The position numbers and the translations under genes were made by a program. Positions 50,136-58,525 of a stretch of DNA of 64,000 nucleotides are shown here, one piece after another; within the stretch, counting starts at the first letter, position 1, and each line of letters begins with the position of its first letter. The notes beneath the pieces were generated by a model that saw nothing but the letters and a program-made list of their open reading frames with translations, had not been told where the DNA came from and searched no databases. The DNA is from Hymenobacter artigasi (GTDB lineage: Bacteria; Bacteroidota; Bacteroidia; Cytophagales; Hymenobacteraceae): the NCBI RefSeq assembly GCF_012275535.1, contig NZ_JAAVTK010000008.1, positions 1 to 64,000 of the forward strand, in the 5' to 3' direction.

Positions 50136-51005
50136 TTGCCCAAAACCTGCTTCATTCTGAATCCCAAAGCCGGCCCCAGCCAGCGCCACGACATGCCCGC
50201 CCTGATTGCGCGGTACTTCGGTGCGCGGGAAACCGACTACGAAATTCGGCCTACGGAATACGCCGGGCATGCCGTGGAGCTGGCCCGCACGGCTGCCGCC
50301 GAAGGCTTTGCCGTGGTGGCCGCCGTGGGCGGCGATGGCACCGTGAACGAAGTGGGGAGGGGCTTGTTGGGCACCGAAACTGCCCTGGGCATCATCCCGC
50401 AGGGCTCGGGCAATGGTCTGGCCCGCCACCTGAAGGTGCCGCTGGGCCTGGCCGATGCGCTGCGCCGGCTGGCCGCGCCCACCTTCAGCCGCATGGACGT
50501 GGGCGTGATAAACGGCCACCCGTTCTTCTGCACGGCCGGGCTGGGGTTTGATGCGCACGTAAGCCAGCACTTCGCCCAGGCGGGCTCGCGGGGCCTGAGC
50601 ACATACTTGCAGGTAACGCTGCGCGAATACCGCCGCTACCGCCCGGTGCCCGTGCAGGCCAACCTCGACGGCCAGCAAATCAGCACCGATTGCTACGTGC
50701 TGGCCTTTGCCAATGCCTCACAGTATGGCAACAACGCCTATATTGCCCCCCTGGCCGACCTCCGCGACGGCCTGCTCGACGTGTGCCTGATTGATGCCCT
50801 GCCCGTGGGCCGCGCCTTCCGCGTGAGCCTGGCCATGGCCCTCGGCACCCTCCCGCAAAGCAAGGCGGCTGAGTATTTTCGGGTGCCGCGCGGCCGGGTG
50901 GTGGCCGCCGCGCCCATCGGCTTTCACGTTGATGGCGACTACCTGGGCCACGCCACCGAATTTGATGTAGAGCTGCGGCCGCTGGCCCTGGCCGTGGCAG
51001 TATAG
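50136..51005 (+). CDS. YegS/BmrU-type diacylglycerol (lipid) kinase
   Basis: About 289 residues. A TTG at 50136 gives the usual start L-P-K-T-C-F-I-L-N-P-K-A-G. An ATG 81 bp upstream would add a hydrophobic leader that overlaps the gapA terminator. G-G-D-G-T-V-N-E-V is the DAGK catalytic-loop signature and I-P-Q-G-S-G-N-G-L-A-R follows. The C-terminal half has G-x-G-F-D-A-H-V. It phosphorylates a lipid such as diacylglycerol or a sphingoid-like lipid using ATP. Confidence 0.9.
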   Translation: MPKTCFILNPKAGPSQRHDMPALIARYFGARETDYEIRPTEYAGHAVELARTAAAEGFAVVAAVGGDGTVNEVGRGLLGTETALGIIPQGSGNGLARHLKVPLGLADALRRLAAPTFSRMDVGVINGHPFFCTAGLGFDAHVSQHFAQAGSRGLSTYLQVTLREYRRYRPVPVQANLDGQQISTDCYVLAFANASQYGNNAYIAPLADLRDGLLDVCLIDALPVGRAFRVSLAMALGTLPQSKAAEYFRVPRGRVVAAAPIGFHVDGDYLGHATEFDVELRPLALAVAV

Positions 51006-51114
51006 GTCATTTAACAGGTGTCATTTAACATTTAACAAATTTTGGATGATGCCTCGATAAACTGATGCCGGCCCAGCTTTTCCGAATTGTTAAATGCTAA
51101 ATGTTAATTGTTAA

Positions 51115-51450
51115 ATGAAACAGAACCGCACCGGCGTGGTCTATTCCACCAATCCCGATTTCACGTATCAGAGCAACGAGCCGGCGGCGGCCACCACGCT
51201 GCCCCCCCAGCAGCAGCAGTTGCGCGTGCAACTCGATAAGAAGCAGCGCGGCGGCAAGCAGGTGACCCTCGTCACCGGTTTTGTGGGCACCGATGCAGAC
51301 CTGCAGGTTCTCGGCAAGCTTCTCAAAACCAAGTGCGGCGTGGGCGGCAGCGCCAAGGACGGCGAAATAGTGGTGCAGGGCGACCTGCGCGACAAAGTGC
51401 TGGAGATAGTGCTCAAAGAGGGCTACAAGGCCAAGAAAGCCGGCGGCTGA
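51115..51450 (+). CDS. SUI1 / YciH-type translation factor
   Basis: 111 residues. The C-terminal SUI1 domain shows [23 protein letters not shown], and I-V-V-Q-G-D. These eIF1-like factors influence start-codon choice. The N-terminal 35 residues are Gln/Pro-rich and probably flexible. The spacer before it holds short AT-rich TTAACATTTAAC-like repeats. Confidence 0.92.
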   Translation: MKQNRTGVVYSTNPDFTYQSNEPAAATTLPPQQQQLRVQLDKKQRGGKQVTLVTGFVGTDADLQVLGKLLKTKCGVGGSAKDGEIVVQGDLRDKVLEIVLKEGYKAKKAGG

Positions 51451-51509
51451 TTCGGCTTCGGGCGCGGGTTTTCCGTATCTCGCCTCACGTTCCTGCTTCG
51501 TTTGCGCCT

Positions 51510-51956
51510 ATGCTTTTGCTGCTTACTCCCATTCTGTCGGCCCTGCCCGAAACGGCCCGCGACGTGACTTCGCTGCACGGCCGCGCTGAAAGTGCGGTTA
51601 TCGATGCCGTGCTGTGGCTGAAGCTGGGGGTAGAAATGGTGGGCGCGGTCATCATCGCGTTGGGTATTCTGAGCGCGGGCTGGCTGCTGGTGAAAGCACT
51701 GAGCAAGGGCCAGACGGCCGATTTTACGGCTATTCGGCTGGCGCTGGCCCGGTACTTGGCTTTGGCGCTTGAATTTCAATTGGGCGCTGATATCCTATCA
51801 ACGGCCATTTCGCCCAGCTGGGAGCAACTGGGCAAGCTCGGGGCCATTGCCATCATCCGCACGGCCCTCAACTACTTCCTCTCCCTCGAAATGCGCAGCG
51901 AGCGCCACCAAACCAACCCCGAAACGCCGGCCGTGGCAGACCGCGCCGATAGCTAA
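51510..51956 (+). CDS. DUF1622 membrane protein
   Basis: 148 residues from ATG 51510. There is a hydrophobic start, a main segment at about 40-65 (G-V-E-M-V-G-A-V-I-I-A-L-G-I) and one at about 110-130. F-T-A-I-R-L-A-L-A-R-Y-L-A-L-A-L-E-F-Q and A-D-I-L-S-T-A match DUF1622. Function unknown. Its stop overlaps the convergent kdsB stop by four bases. Confidence 0.87.
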   Translation: MLLLLTPILSALPETARDVTSLHGRAESAVIDAVLWLKLGVEMVGAVIIALGILSAGWLLVKALSKGQTADFTAIRLALARYLALALEFQLGADILSTAISPSWEQLGKLGAIAIIRTALNYFLSLEMRSERHQTNPETPAVADRADS

Positions 51957-52702
51957 ACGCCCAGCCGGGCCCGCGCCCGCGCCACATCCTCCGGCGTGTC
52001 AATGCCGAACGCATCCAGCTCGGTTTCCGCGCAGCGAATCTGGAAGCCGGCCTCCAGCCAGCGCAATTGCTCCAGGCTTTCGGCCGCTTCGAGGGGCGAC
52101 ACGGGGAGGCGCGTGAGCTGCGCCAGCACCTGCGGCTGGTAGGCATACAGGCCCAGGTGGCGCAGGTAGCGGTGGTGAGCCAGCCATTCGGCCGGCTCGC
52201 GGCCACGCTGGTAGGGCAGGGGGTGGCGGCTGAAATACAGGGCGTGGCCCTGCTGGCTGAGCACCACTTTGGGCAGGTGCGGGCTGAATAACTCTTCCTC
52301 CGAAACCACCGGCTTCACCAGCGTGGCAATGGCGGGCGCGGTGGCGGCATCGGCGAATAAATCGGCCAAGGCGTTGATTTGGGCGGGGTGGATGAACGGC
52401 TCATCGCCCTGAATATTGACGATGCAATGCACGTCGGCCGGGCTGCCAAGCTGCTGGAATGCCTCCCACAGGCGGTCGGTGCCGCTGGGGTGGTCGGGGT
52501 GGGTGAGCACGGCCTCGCCCCCAAAATCCTCAACGTGGCGCAGGATGCGCTCGTCATCAGTGGCCACCACCACGCGGGCCAGATTGGCTTGTTGGGCCTG
52601 CCGCACCACTCGCTGAATCATGCTCTGGCCGCCCAAATCGACGAGCGGCTTGCCGGGCAGGCGGGTGGAGGCAAAGCGGGCGGGAATTAGGCCAAGAACC
52701 AT
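51953..52702 (-). CDS. kdsB: 3-deoxy-manno-octulosonate cytidylyltransferase
   Basis: 249 residues from ATG 52702. I-P-A-R-F-A-S-T-R-L-P-G-K-P-L is the nucleotide-binding start. N-I-Q-G-D-E-P-F-I is the active-site strand, and Y-F-S-R-H-P-L-P appears in the middle. It activates Kdo with CTP for lipopolysaccharide core assembly. Upstream in-frame codons make a poor leader and are not used. Confidence 0.95.
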   Translation of the reverse strand: MVLGLIPARFASTRLPGKPLVDLGGQSMIQRVVRQAQQANLARVVVATDDERILRHVEDFGGEAVLTHPDHPSGTDRLWEAFQQLGSPADVHCIVNIQGDEPFIHPAQINALADLFADAATAPAIATLVKPVVSEEELFSPHLPKVVLSQQGHALYFSRHPLPYQRGREPAEWLAHHRYLRHLGLYAYQPQVLAQLTRLPVSPLEAAESLEQLRWLEAGFQIRCAETELDAFGIDTPEDVARARARLGV

Positions 52703-52892
52703 GGATGAAAGTGGGAAGTGGGAAATGAGGAGCGGGAAAATGACTGCCAATAAGCCCCAAATAACGAAACTGGGCCGGGTTGAAACCGGCCGGGCCCAAT
52801 TTCCCGCCGGTTATTGCGTTATTTTGCCTCGCGGGCTGCCTGAGCCGGCGCTCCCGGGCGGGGGCAAAGTGAATTTTGGAAGGCTATTTTCT

Positions 52893-53831
52893 ATGACTGT
52901 AATTCTTTCGTTGCTGACGCTGCTGGCCCTGGGCGGTCCCGGCCCGGGCAAACCCGGCCACGCCAAAAGTACCCCTGCCGACTCCATTGGCCAGGAAATG
53001 CGCGGCGGCCAGCGCTTCGTGAAGCACCGCGTGGCGGCCGGCGAAACCCTCACCGCCCTCACGCGCCGCTACCACGTCACCTTGGCCGAGCTCAACGCGG
53101 CCAACCCGCAGATTAAAAACGGCCTTGGCGTGGGCCAGATTGTGTACGTGCCCCGCCCCGCCGCCGGTCGTGCCACGGCTGCTGCCGCGCCCGACAAATC
53201 CCCCTCGGCCGCCGCGCCCGTGGCCGTGCCCGCTCGCTACACCGTGGTGAAGGGCGAAACCCTGTTTGGTATTGCCCGCAAGTTTCAGCTCACGCCCGAT
53301 GAGCTGATTAAGCTTAACAAGCTGCCCGCTGGCGGCACCGTGCGCGTGGGCCAGCAGCTCATCCTCACCGGCACGGCCGAAACCGCTGCCGCCCCGGTCC
53401 CCGCCAAAACCGCGCCCGTGCGCCCCGCCGAGGTAGAAGCCGTGCCCGCCACGCCCGCCAAAGCCCCGGCCCCCGATAAGCCCGCCCAGGTAGCTACCGT
53501 GACGCCCGACCGCGAGGAAGATAAGGAGGACCGCACCCCCAGCCGTGCCAGCGAAGTGCTGGCCCGCGTGGTGGAGTCCGGCCTCGGCGCGCCCATCGAA
53601 AAGAGCATTACCGATAAGTACCTCGCCCTGCACAAAACGGCCCCCGTGGGCACCATCATGCAGGTGAAAAATGCCATGAACGGCCTCTCGGTGTACGTCC
53701 GCGTTATCGGCAAGCTGCCCGATACGGGCGAGAACAACAACGTGCTGGTGCGCCTTTCGCCCCGCGCCGTGCAGAAGCTCGGCACCGCCGACTCCCGTTT
53801 CCGGGTGGAGACGAACTACATTCCGCAGTAG
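52893..53831 (+). CDS. LysM-repeat cell-wall protein with RlpA-like C-terminal domain
   Basis: 312 residues from ATG 52893, giving a short hydrophobic start (I-L-S-L-L-T-L-L-A-L). Two LysM repeats lie at about 44-88 (H-R-V-A-A-G-E-T-L-T-A-L) and 112-156 (Y-T-V-V-K-G-E-T-L-F-G-I). A Pro/Ala linker and a C-terminal domain (about 225-312) resembling the double-psi barrel of RlpA follow (H-K-T-A-P-V-G-T-I-M-Q-V-K-N, then S-P-R-A-V). LysM repeats bind peptidoglycan. The usual catalytic residues of RlpA are not obvious. Confidence 0.85.
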   Translation: MTVILSLLTLLALGGPGPGKPGHAKSTPADSIGQEMRGGQRFVKHRVAAGETLTALTRRYHVTLAELNAANPQIKNGLGVGQIVYVPRPAAGRATAAAAPDKSPSAAAPVAVPARYTVVKGETLFGIARKFQLTPDELIKLNKLPAGGTVRVGQQLILTGTAETAAAPVPAKTAPVRPAEVEAVPATPAKAPAPDKPAQVATVTPDREEDKEDRTPSRASEVLARVVESGLGAPIEKSITDKYLALHKTAPVGTIMQVKNAMNGLSVYVRVIGKLPDTGENNNVLVRLSPRAVQKLGTADSRFRVETNYIPQ

Positions 53832-53840
53832 CCTTGTGCG

Positions 53841-53915
53841 GTAAGCTTTAGCTTGCCGTGATGCGGCTGTGCGCTCATCTGCAATCCCCGTCTTAGACGG
53901 CAAGCTAAAGCTTAC
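53841..53915. repeat. Perfect inverted repeat before the TIGR02757 gene
   Basis: Arms GTAAGCTTTAGCTTGCCGT (53841-53859) and its exact inverse (53897-53915), with a 37-bp loop. It sits between two rightward genes 10 bp after a stop and 6 bp before a start codon, so it could both end the LysM transcript and hide the next ribosome site. Confidence 0.85.
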
Positions 53916-53921
53916 CTCACT

Positions 53922-54674
53922 TTGAACATCGCCCAGCTCCGCCGCCAGCTCGACGCGCAATACGAGCGCTACAACCGTCCCGAGTTCATCAAAAACGACC
54001 CCATTCAAATTCCGCACCGCTTCACCCAGCGGCCGGATATTGAAATCGCGGCCCTGTTTGCGGCGCTGCTGGCCTGGGGGCAGCGGCCCACCATCATCAA
54101 CAAAACCAACGACCTGCTGCGCCGCATGGACGATGCCCCGCACCAGTTCATCACCCAGCACCAGGACGAGGACTTAAAGAAGCTGCTCGGCTTCTGCCAC
54201 CGTACCTTCTGCGATACCGATTTGCTGTATTTCGTGCATTTCCTGCGCCATTGGTACGGGCAGCACGAGTCGCTGGAAACCGCGTTTCTGGTGGGCCACA
54301 CGCAGCGTGAGCGGCTGATAAACTTCCACAACCACTTCTTCAGCCTGCCCGATGCACCGCAACGTACCCGCAAGCACGTCGCCACGCCGGCCCGCAAATC
54401 GGCCTGCAAGCGGGTGAACATGTACCTGCGCTGGCTGGTGCGCCGCGACGAGCACGGCGTGGATTTCGGCCTCTGGACCCGCCTCTCGCCCGCCGACCTC
54501 ATCATGCCCATCGACCTGCACGTCGAGCGCCAGGCCCGCCCCCTGGACCTGCTCACCCGCAAGCTCGTGGACTGGGAAGCGGCCGAGGAATTGACGGCCA
54601 ATTTGCGGAAGCTGGACCCGAGTGACCCGGTGAAGTATGATTTCGCCCTGTTTGGGGCGGGGGTGGATAAGTAA
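53922..54674 (+). CDS. TIGR02757 family protein
   Basis: 250 residues from TTG 53922. The family text is clear: N-D-P-I-Q-I-P-H-R-F, A-L-L-A-W-G-Q-R, M-Y-L-R-W-L-V-R-R-D, and D-L-H-V-E-R-Q-A-R. Function is unknown in Bacteroidota, with a possible helix-hairpin-helix DNA-glycosylase-like fold. The last 232 bp are repeated downstream with 93% identity, and the end of this copy (stop after V-D-K) may have been altered by that event. Confidence 0.87.
   Translation: MNIAQLRRQLDAQYERYNRPEFIKNDPIQIPHRFTQRPDIEIAALFAALLAWGQRPTIINKTNDLLRRMDDAPHQFITQHQDEDLKKLLGFCHRTFCDTDLLYFVHFLRHWYGQHESLETAFLVGHTQRERLINFHNHFFSLPDAPQRTRKHVATPARKSACKRVNMYLRWLVRRDEHGVDFGLWTRLSPADLIMPIDLHVERQARPLDLLTRKLVDWEAAEELTANLRKLDPSDPVKYDFALFGAGVDK
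54442..54673 (+). repeat. 3' end of TIGR02757 gene, copy 1 of direct repeat
   Basis: The 232 bp match 55462-55693 with 16 mismatches (93%) and no gap. The intervening 788 bp hold an AT-rich membrane-protein gene. Most differences are at codon third positions, so copy 2 is older than a simple fresh duplication or comes from a related strain. Confidence 0.9.
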
Positions 54675-54776
54675 CGGTTAAAAATGCCGATAATAGCGTT
54701 GCTATCTGGTACAGTATCTTTCGATAAAAGACAGTGTCAGTACCCTATTCGTGCTGCACTAACATTGTATAGCACA

Positions 54777-55451
54777 ATGAATTATCAGTTTGAAGCAACC
54801 CTCGTTAGCACAGCTAAATCCATCTTTGGGTTTATTCTGGCGTTCATATCCGTATGCGCATTGAGTGTTTTCGTGGGGGGGCAATTCAGTGGTATCAATT
54901 GGCGAATTGCTGGGGGTATTATTGCGATGCTCAGCAGTGGCTATATCGCTTATGAATTACTCAAAAGGTGGTTGAAATGCGACGTATTGGTCATGGTCAA
55001 CACTGACGATATTACCATACGGTATATAAATCGTGGCGAAGAAATAACAGTGCCTTTTGTCAGTCTGGCTTCTTATCGGCAGGAATCCTTTAACGGCGCG
55101 CAACGGTTCTACTTGAAATTAATAAATGGCCAGCAGCTACAGTTAGCGCCCAATAAGGTCGCTGGCAACTTAGGTAATTTCAACGGTCTGGAGCGGGCCG
55201 TTGAACAAGCAACCGCAAATTTTCAGAACGAAAATGCCGAACCTATTATTCGCGAGCCTGGATTTTTTGAGAAGCCTGCTTCAACCATTATGCTGATAAT
55301 TGGAACGGCGATTTATATCTTTTTTATTTGGCAAATTGTGCGTGACAATCTATCAGTTAACGGCAACATGATTATGGGCATTGGTATCTACATTTCGTAC
55401 GTAGCCGCCTGGCTGGCCGCCTCCAAAAAGCGCAGAAATGCGCGTCAATAA
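54777..55451 (+). CDS. Membrane protein of unknown function inserted in the TIGR02757 duplication
   Basis: 224 residues from ATG 54777. Hydrophobic segments lie at about 17-36, 44-62, 168-188 and 196-216, with a beta-rich central domain between them (V-M-V-N-T-D-D-I-T-I-R-Y, then L-Q-L-A-P-N-K). Topology suggests both ends inside and a soluble domain of about 100 residues. AT content is far above the flanks. Family not recognised. It lies exactly between two copies of the TIGR02757 end, so it arrived as an insertion unit. Confidence 0.7.
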   Translation: MNYQFEATLVSTAKSIFGFILAFISVCALSVFVGGQFSGINWRIAGGIIAMLSSGYIAYELLKRWLKCDVLVMVNTDDITIRYINRGEEITVPFVSLASYRQESFNGAQRFYLKLINGQQLQLAPNKVAGNLGNFNGLERAVEQATANFQNENAEPIIREPGFFEKPASTIMLIIGTAIYIFFIWQIVRDNLSVNGNMIMGIGIYISYVAAWLAASKKRRNARQ

Positions 55452-55461
55452 CTAGATGCCC

Positions 55462-55754
55462 GCCGCGATGCCTACGGCATGGATTTCGGCCTCTGGCAGC
55501 GCCTCTCGCCCGCCGACCTCATCATGCCCATCGACCTGCACGTCGAGCGCCAGGCCCGCCCCCTGGGCCTGCTCACCCGCAAGCTCGTGGACTGGGAAGC
55601 CGCTGAGGAACTGACGGCTAATTTGCGGAAGATGGACCCGAGCGACCCGGTGAAGTATGATTTCGCCCTGTTCGGGGCGGGGGTGGATAAGTACTCGGTA
55701 GCACGTCGCAGACGCGGGCCAGCAGGGGGATTCGAGTACTATCTGCAAAATTGA
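55462..55754 (+). pseudogene. Truncated second copy of the TIGR02757 C-terminus
   Basis: An open frame from 55479 reads the last 70 residues of TIGR02757 and then runs 20 residues past the point where copy 1 stops, ending in a Gln-Asn tail. This longer tail may be the original gene end. On its own it lacks the N-terminal 170 residues and should not be functional. Confidence 0.8.
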
Positions 55755-55905
55755 AGTTCACGAAGTTCATCTACTAAATTGCATTTCGTAAACGAGCAAC
55801 GATGAACCAGTTTCTTGAACTCCTCCGGCTATGTATTGCCTTGCTGGCACCTATGTAGCAAGCTGCTGCTGGACGTTTAAGGAAAGAAATCATATATTAG
55901 ACACG

Positions 55906-56358
55906 ATGAGGCTTCTAATCTGTTTGCTTTCTATGGTTATGCTCGGTGGTGGGGGCCTATCATGGAGGACAAGTCCCATGCGCCACCTGCTCGTCGGCAA
56001 GTACCGCTACGATATCACTCTAGAAACATTATATGTGCATGACGACGATGCCGACAATACTTACTTTGTGGTCACAAGCGCCAATTCCGGCGCAAAGCAG
56101 CAGTGTAGTGGTTTTCTGAAAAGTATCACCCGTCAGGGGGAGATTCAGACAACAGGAACATATGCCGTCAACGGCCCCTATTTGCTCATTAAAGAGCGAT
56201 ATGGTGACCCACAGCGAGTTTATCGGATAGGAAATGAGCAGTGGATACAACCTGATTCGACGATAAAAACGTTTTCGCCTGACCAAACCGGACGATTGCA
56301 ACTCATTGAAGTGCGGGACTACACGAGGGGGGTAAGCAAGAAGAGGTCCTACAGGTAA
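55906..56358 (+). CDS. Small secreted protein of unknown function
   Basis: 150 residues from ATG 55906, with a signal peptide (Met-Arg-Leu-Leu, then Leu/Met-rich to about residue 20). The mature part is beta-rich: Y-R-Y-D-I-T-L-E-T-L-Y-V, Q-C-S-G-F-L-K-S, and G-T-Y-A-V-N-G-P-Y-L-L-I. Lower GC than neighbours suggests it arrived with the adjoining insertion. Family not recognised. Confidence 0.6.
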   Translation: MRLLICLLSMVMLGGGGLSWRTSPMRHLLVGKYRYDITLETLYVHDDDADNTYFVVTSANSGAKQQCSGFLKSITRQGEIQTTGTYAVNGPYLLIKERYGDPQRVYRIGNEQWIQPDSTIKTFSPDQTGRLQLIEVRDYTRGVSKKRSYR

Positions 56359-56381
56359 AGTCGGTTCAAGAAAACGGTGAA

Positions 56382-56592
56382 TTAAACAACCATCTTCTGC
56401 GTCCCCGCCACCCCGACCAGCAGCGCATCCTCTCCGGTGCTGGATAGGTGCCAGTAGTGCTTGCCCATGTAGCTCACGTAGTACGTGAGGTCATAGCCTT
56501 GCCGGGTCAGCTGGCGGGCCACGTCGCGCTCCTCCAGCCGGAGCAGAACTACTTCTGTTCGTAGACGGTAGCCTGAGCACTGGCTTTGTCAG
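56382..56592 (-). pseudogene. Gene remnant without a start codon
   Basis: Leftward, about 68 codons open after a TGA and end at TAA 56382-56384 with no ATG, GTG or TTG in a good place. The peptide L-E-E-R-D-V-A-R-Q-L-T-R-Q-G-Y-D-L and Y-Y-V-S-Y-M-G-K-H-Y-W-H-L looks like a genuine protein end. It is likely the tail of a gene broken by rearrangement near the TIGR02757 duplication. No family recognised. Confidence 0.4.
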
Positions 56593-56694
56593 TAACGGCA
56601 CTGCTTATGCCGGTGAAACCTACATTTGGGGGCGCGCACAAAAAAAGCGCCGGTAGTATTGCCAGCGCTTTTTGCGCGCGAAAACGCCGAACTA

Positions 56695-58377
56695 TCAGAA
56701 CGTAAACACCTGCAAGGTGCCGCCGGTGGCGAGGCGGCGCTCGACCACGAGGCCGGTGCCGGTGCCGGTGCTGCTGAGGTGGTACTCGTGGAAGGGCAGC
56801 GAGCCGGCGGCCTGGCTGCGCTGCTCCAGAGCGGCGTACACGGGCGCGTCGGTGGGGTGGGCGTGGGCGTAGCGGCGGCGCTCGGCGGTGGTGCCGCTGG
56901 CTTTGAAGACGGCGAAGGGCTGGGCGTAGTACACGGTGGTGGCCACGTTGGCGTTGCGCCCGGCCCCGGGCACGAACTCCACGCGCTGGAGCTTCAGCTG
57001 CGGGTCGAGGAAGAGGTCGAAGGTTTCGCCGGTGCCCATCACATGCATGGGGGCGAAGCTGTACTGGCTTTGGCCGGTGAGGGGGTCGAGGTGGAAGCCG
57101 ATGCGCCGGCCGTACTGCCCCGTGAAGCTGCCCGCCTTCTTGTGGGCCGTCAGCTCCCTGGAGTAGGGCATCTGGAGGCGGGCCAGCGGGGTGCCGTCCA
57201 CGGCGTAGCGCTGCTCGAAGTAGCCCAGCAGCTCGGGCCGCAGCTCGTAGGTGGGCAGGTCGCCTTCGCCGTATTCGCCAAAAATGAGCACGTCGCCGGT
57301 GGCGTAGTCCAGGTAGAAGGAGCCCACGGCGGTGGTAGCCCAGCTGTCGTAGCGGGGCGTAGTCAGGTCGGTGGGGCTGATGTGGCGGCGCGTGGCGAAA
57401 TCCAGCTCGCCGTAGTTCGGAATCTGGCCGCAGTAGATGGGAATGGTGCCCTTGGCCAGCCCCAGCGTGGTGCTGAAGCCGCCGGGTACCGCGTGGCCTA
57501 AGTCATCGACCACGTACACTTGAAACGTGAGCGGCTGCTGGCCAGCCTTTTCCTGGGCCGAGCTGATGAGGGTGCGGCGGCAGAAATACGTTTGGTTGGG
57601 GCGGTGGCCCAGGTAGGCCCAGTCCTGGTTCCACTGCCCAAACATGTCCCAGTTGCTGGCAATCCAGGGGCTGGGCGGCAGGGTGAAGGGCTCACGGCGC
57701 GGGGTGGTGGTTCCCAGGTCGTAGTGCAGCAGGTAGAAGCGCTGCACCCGCTCCTTCTTGCCGATGAAGGCCGTTTCGCGCACGATTTCGACAAAGCCCC
57801 CGGCATCGGCGTAGCGGCCCACGGTTTGGGCCGTTTCCTCGGCTTCCATGGTAATGGGGAGCGGCGGGCCGAAGTCGGCGCTGGTGCGCTCGCCCCGCTC
57901 GTCGAGGCGCTGCACGTACACCTGCCCGGCAGCGAGGGGCGAACCCTGGGGCAGCTTTTTCGCGGCCGAGGCATCGATGCGCTCCACCACCAGCACGTTG
58001 TTGCCCTCCGTGAGCACGCTCAGGGGCAGCATGGAGGCGGCCTCGCGGACCTGGTCGGCGTCCATTTTATCGGTCGAGGTGAGGGTGTTGCCCAGCAGGC
58101 CCTCCTGGCGCGGGCGCTGATAGCGGCGCACGGGGGTTTCCCAGAGCGTGTGGCCGTTGGGGGCCAGGCACTGGGCGCGCACGGCGGCCCGGTCCGCGTC
58201 GGTGATGAACAGGACGGTGTTGTGGTTGGGCAGCCGGATGGTGCCGCCCAGCGCGGCATTGGGGGCCAGCTCAATGGTTTGCACCAGGTGGAGCGGCACC
58301 GTGGCCGGGGCCTGGGCCGCCACGCGGCCGGCCGTGCCCAACAGCACGGCCAGCAGCAGGCGGGAGCGGGTTGTCAT
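56695..58377 (-). CDS. Secreted protein of unknown function, paralogue A
   Basis: 560 residues with a signal peptide ending R-V-A-A-Q. It shares much of its length with the next gene upstream: L-P-N-H-N-T-V-L-F-I-T-D-A, A-Q-C-L-A-P-N-G-H-T, H-Y-D-L-G-T-T, and a near-identical L-G-H-R-P-N-Q-T-Y-F-C-R-R-T. The fold appears beta-rich, possibly a propeller. No domain recognised. A cell-envelope or secreted role is inferred only from the signal. Confidence 0.72.
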   Translation of the reverse strand: MTTRSRLLLAVLLGTAGRVAAQAPATVPLHLVQTIELAPNAALGGTIRLPNHNTVLFITDADRAAVRAQCLAPNGHTLWETPVRRYQRPRQEGLLGNTLTSTDKMDADQVREAASMLPLSVLTEGNNVLVVERIDASAAKKLPQGSPLAAGQVYVQRLDERGERTSADFGPPLPITMEAEETAQTVGRYADAGGFVEIVRETAFIGKKERVQRFYLLHYDLGTTTPRREPFTLPPSPWIASNWDMFGQWNQDWAYLGHRPNQTYFCRRTLISSAQEKAGQQPLTFQVYVVDDLGHAVPGGFSTTLGLAKGTIPIYCGQIPNYGELDFATRRHISPTDLTTPRYDSWATTAVGSFYLDYATGDVLIFGEYGEGDLPTYELRPELLGYFEQRYAVDGTPLARLQMPYSRELTAHKKAGSFTGQYGRRIGFHLDPLTGQSQYSFAPMHVMGTGETFDLFLDPQLKLQRVEFVPGAGRNANVATTVYYAQPFAVFKASGTTAERRRYAHAHPTDAPVYAALEQRSQAAGSLPFHEYHLSSTGTGTGLVVERRLATGGTLQVFTF

Positions 58378-58413
58378 GGGAATGAATGGTTAAGTAGGCC
58401 TGACCGCCGGTTC

Positions 58414-58520
58414 GACCGGTTGTCGTCGATAAGTGCCGGTAAACAACGATGACCGGTCGGACCGGGACCCTGTTCCGGTAAACAACGACAACCGGTCAGA
58501 CCGCCCAGGGCGGTCGGACC
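58414..58520. repeat. CCGGTAAACAACGA repeats between the paralogues
   Basis: CCGGTAAACAACGA(T/C)(G/A)ACCGGTC is present twice at 58436 and 58477, each followed by (G/A)GACC. An inverted half, GACCGGTTGTCGT, lies at 58414, and GACCGCCCAGGGCGGTC follows at 58499. Such a block can form several alternative hairpins in the short gap. Confidence 0.75.
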
Positions 58521-58525
58521 GGGGC

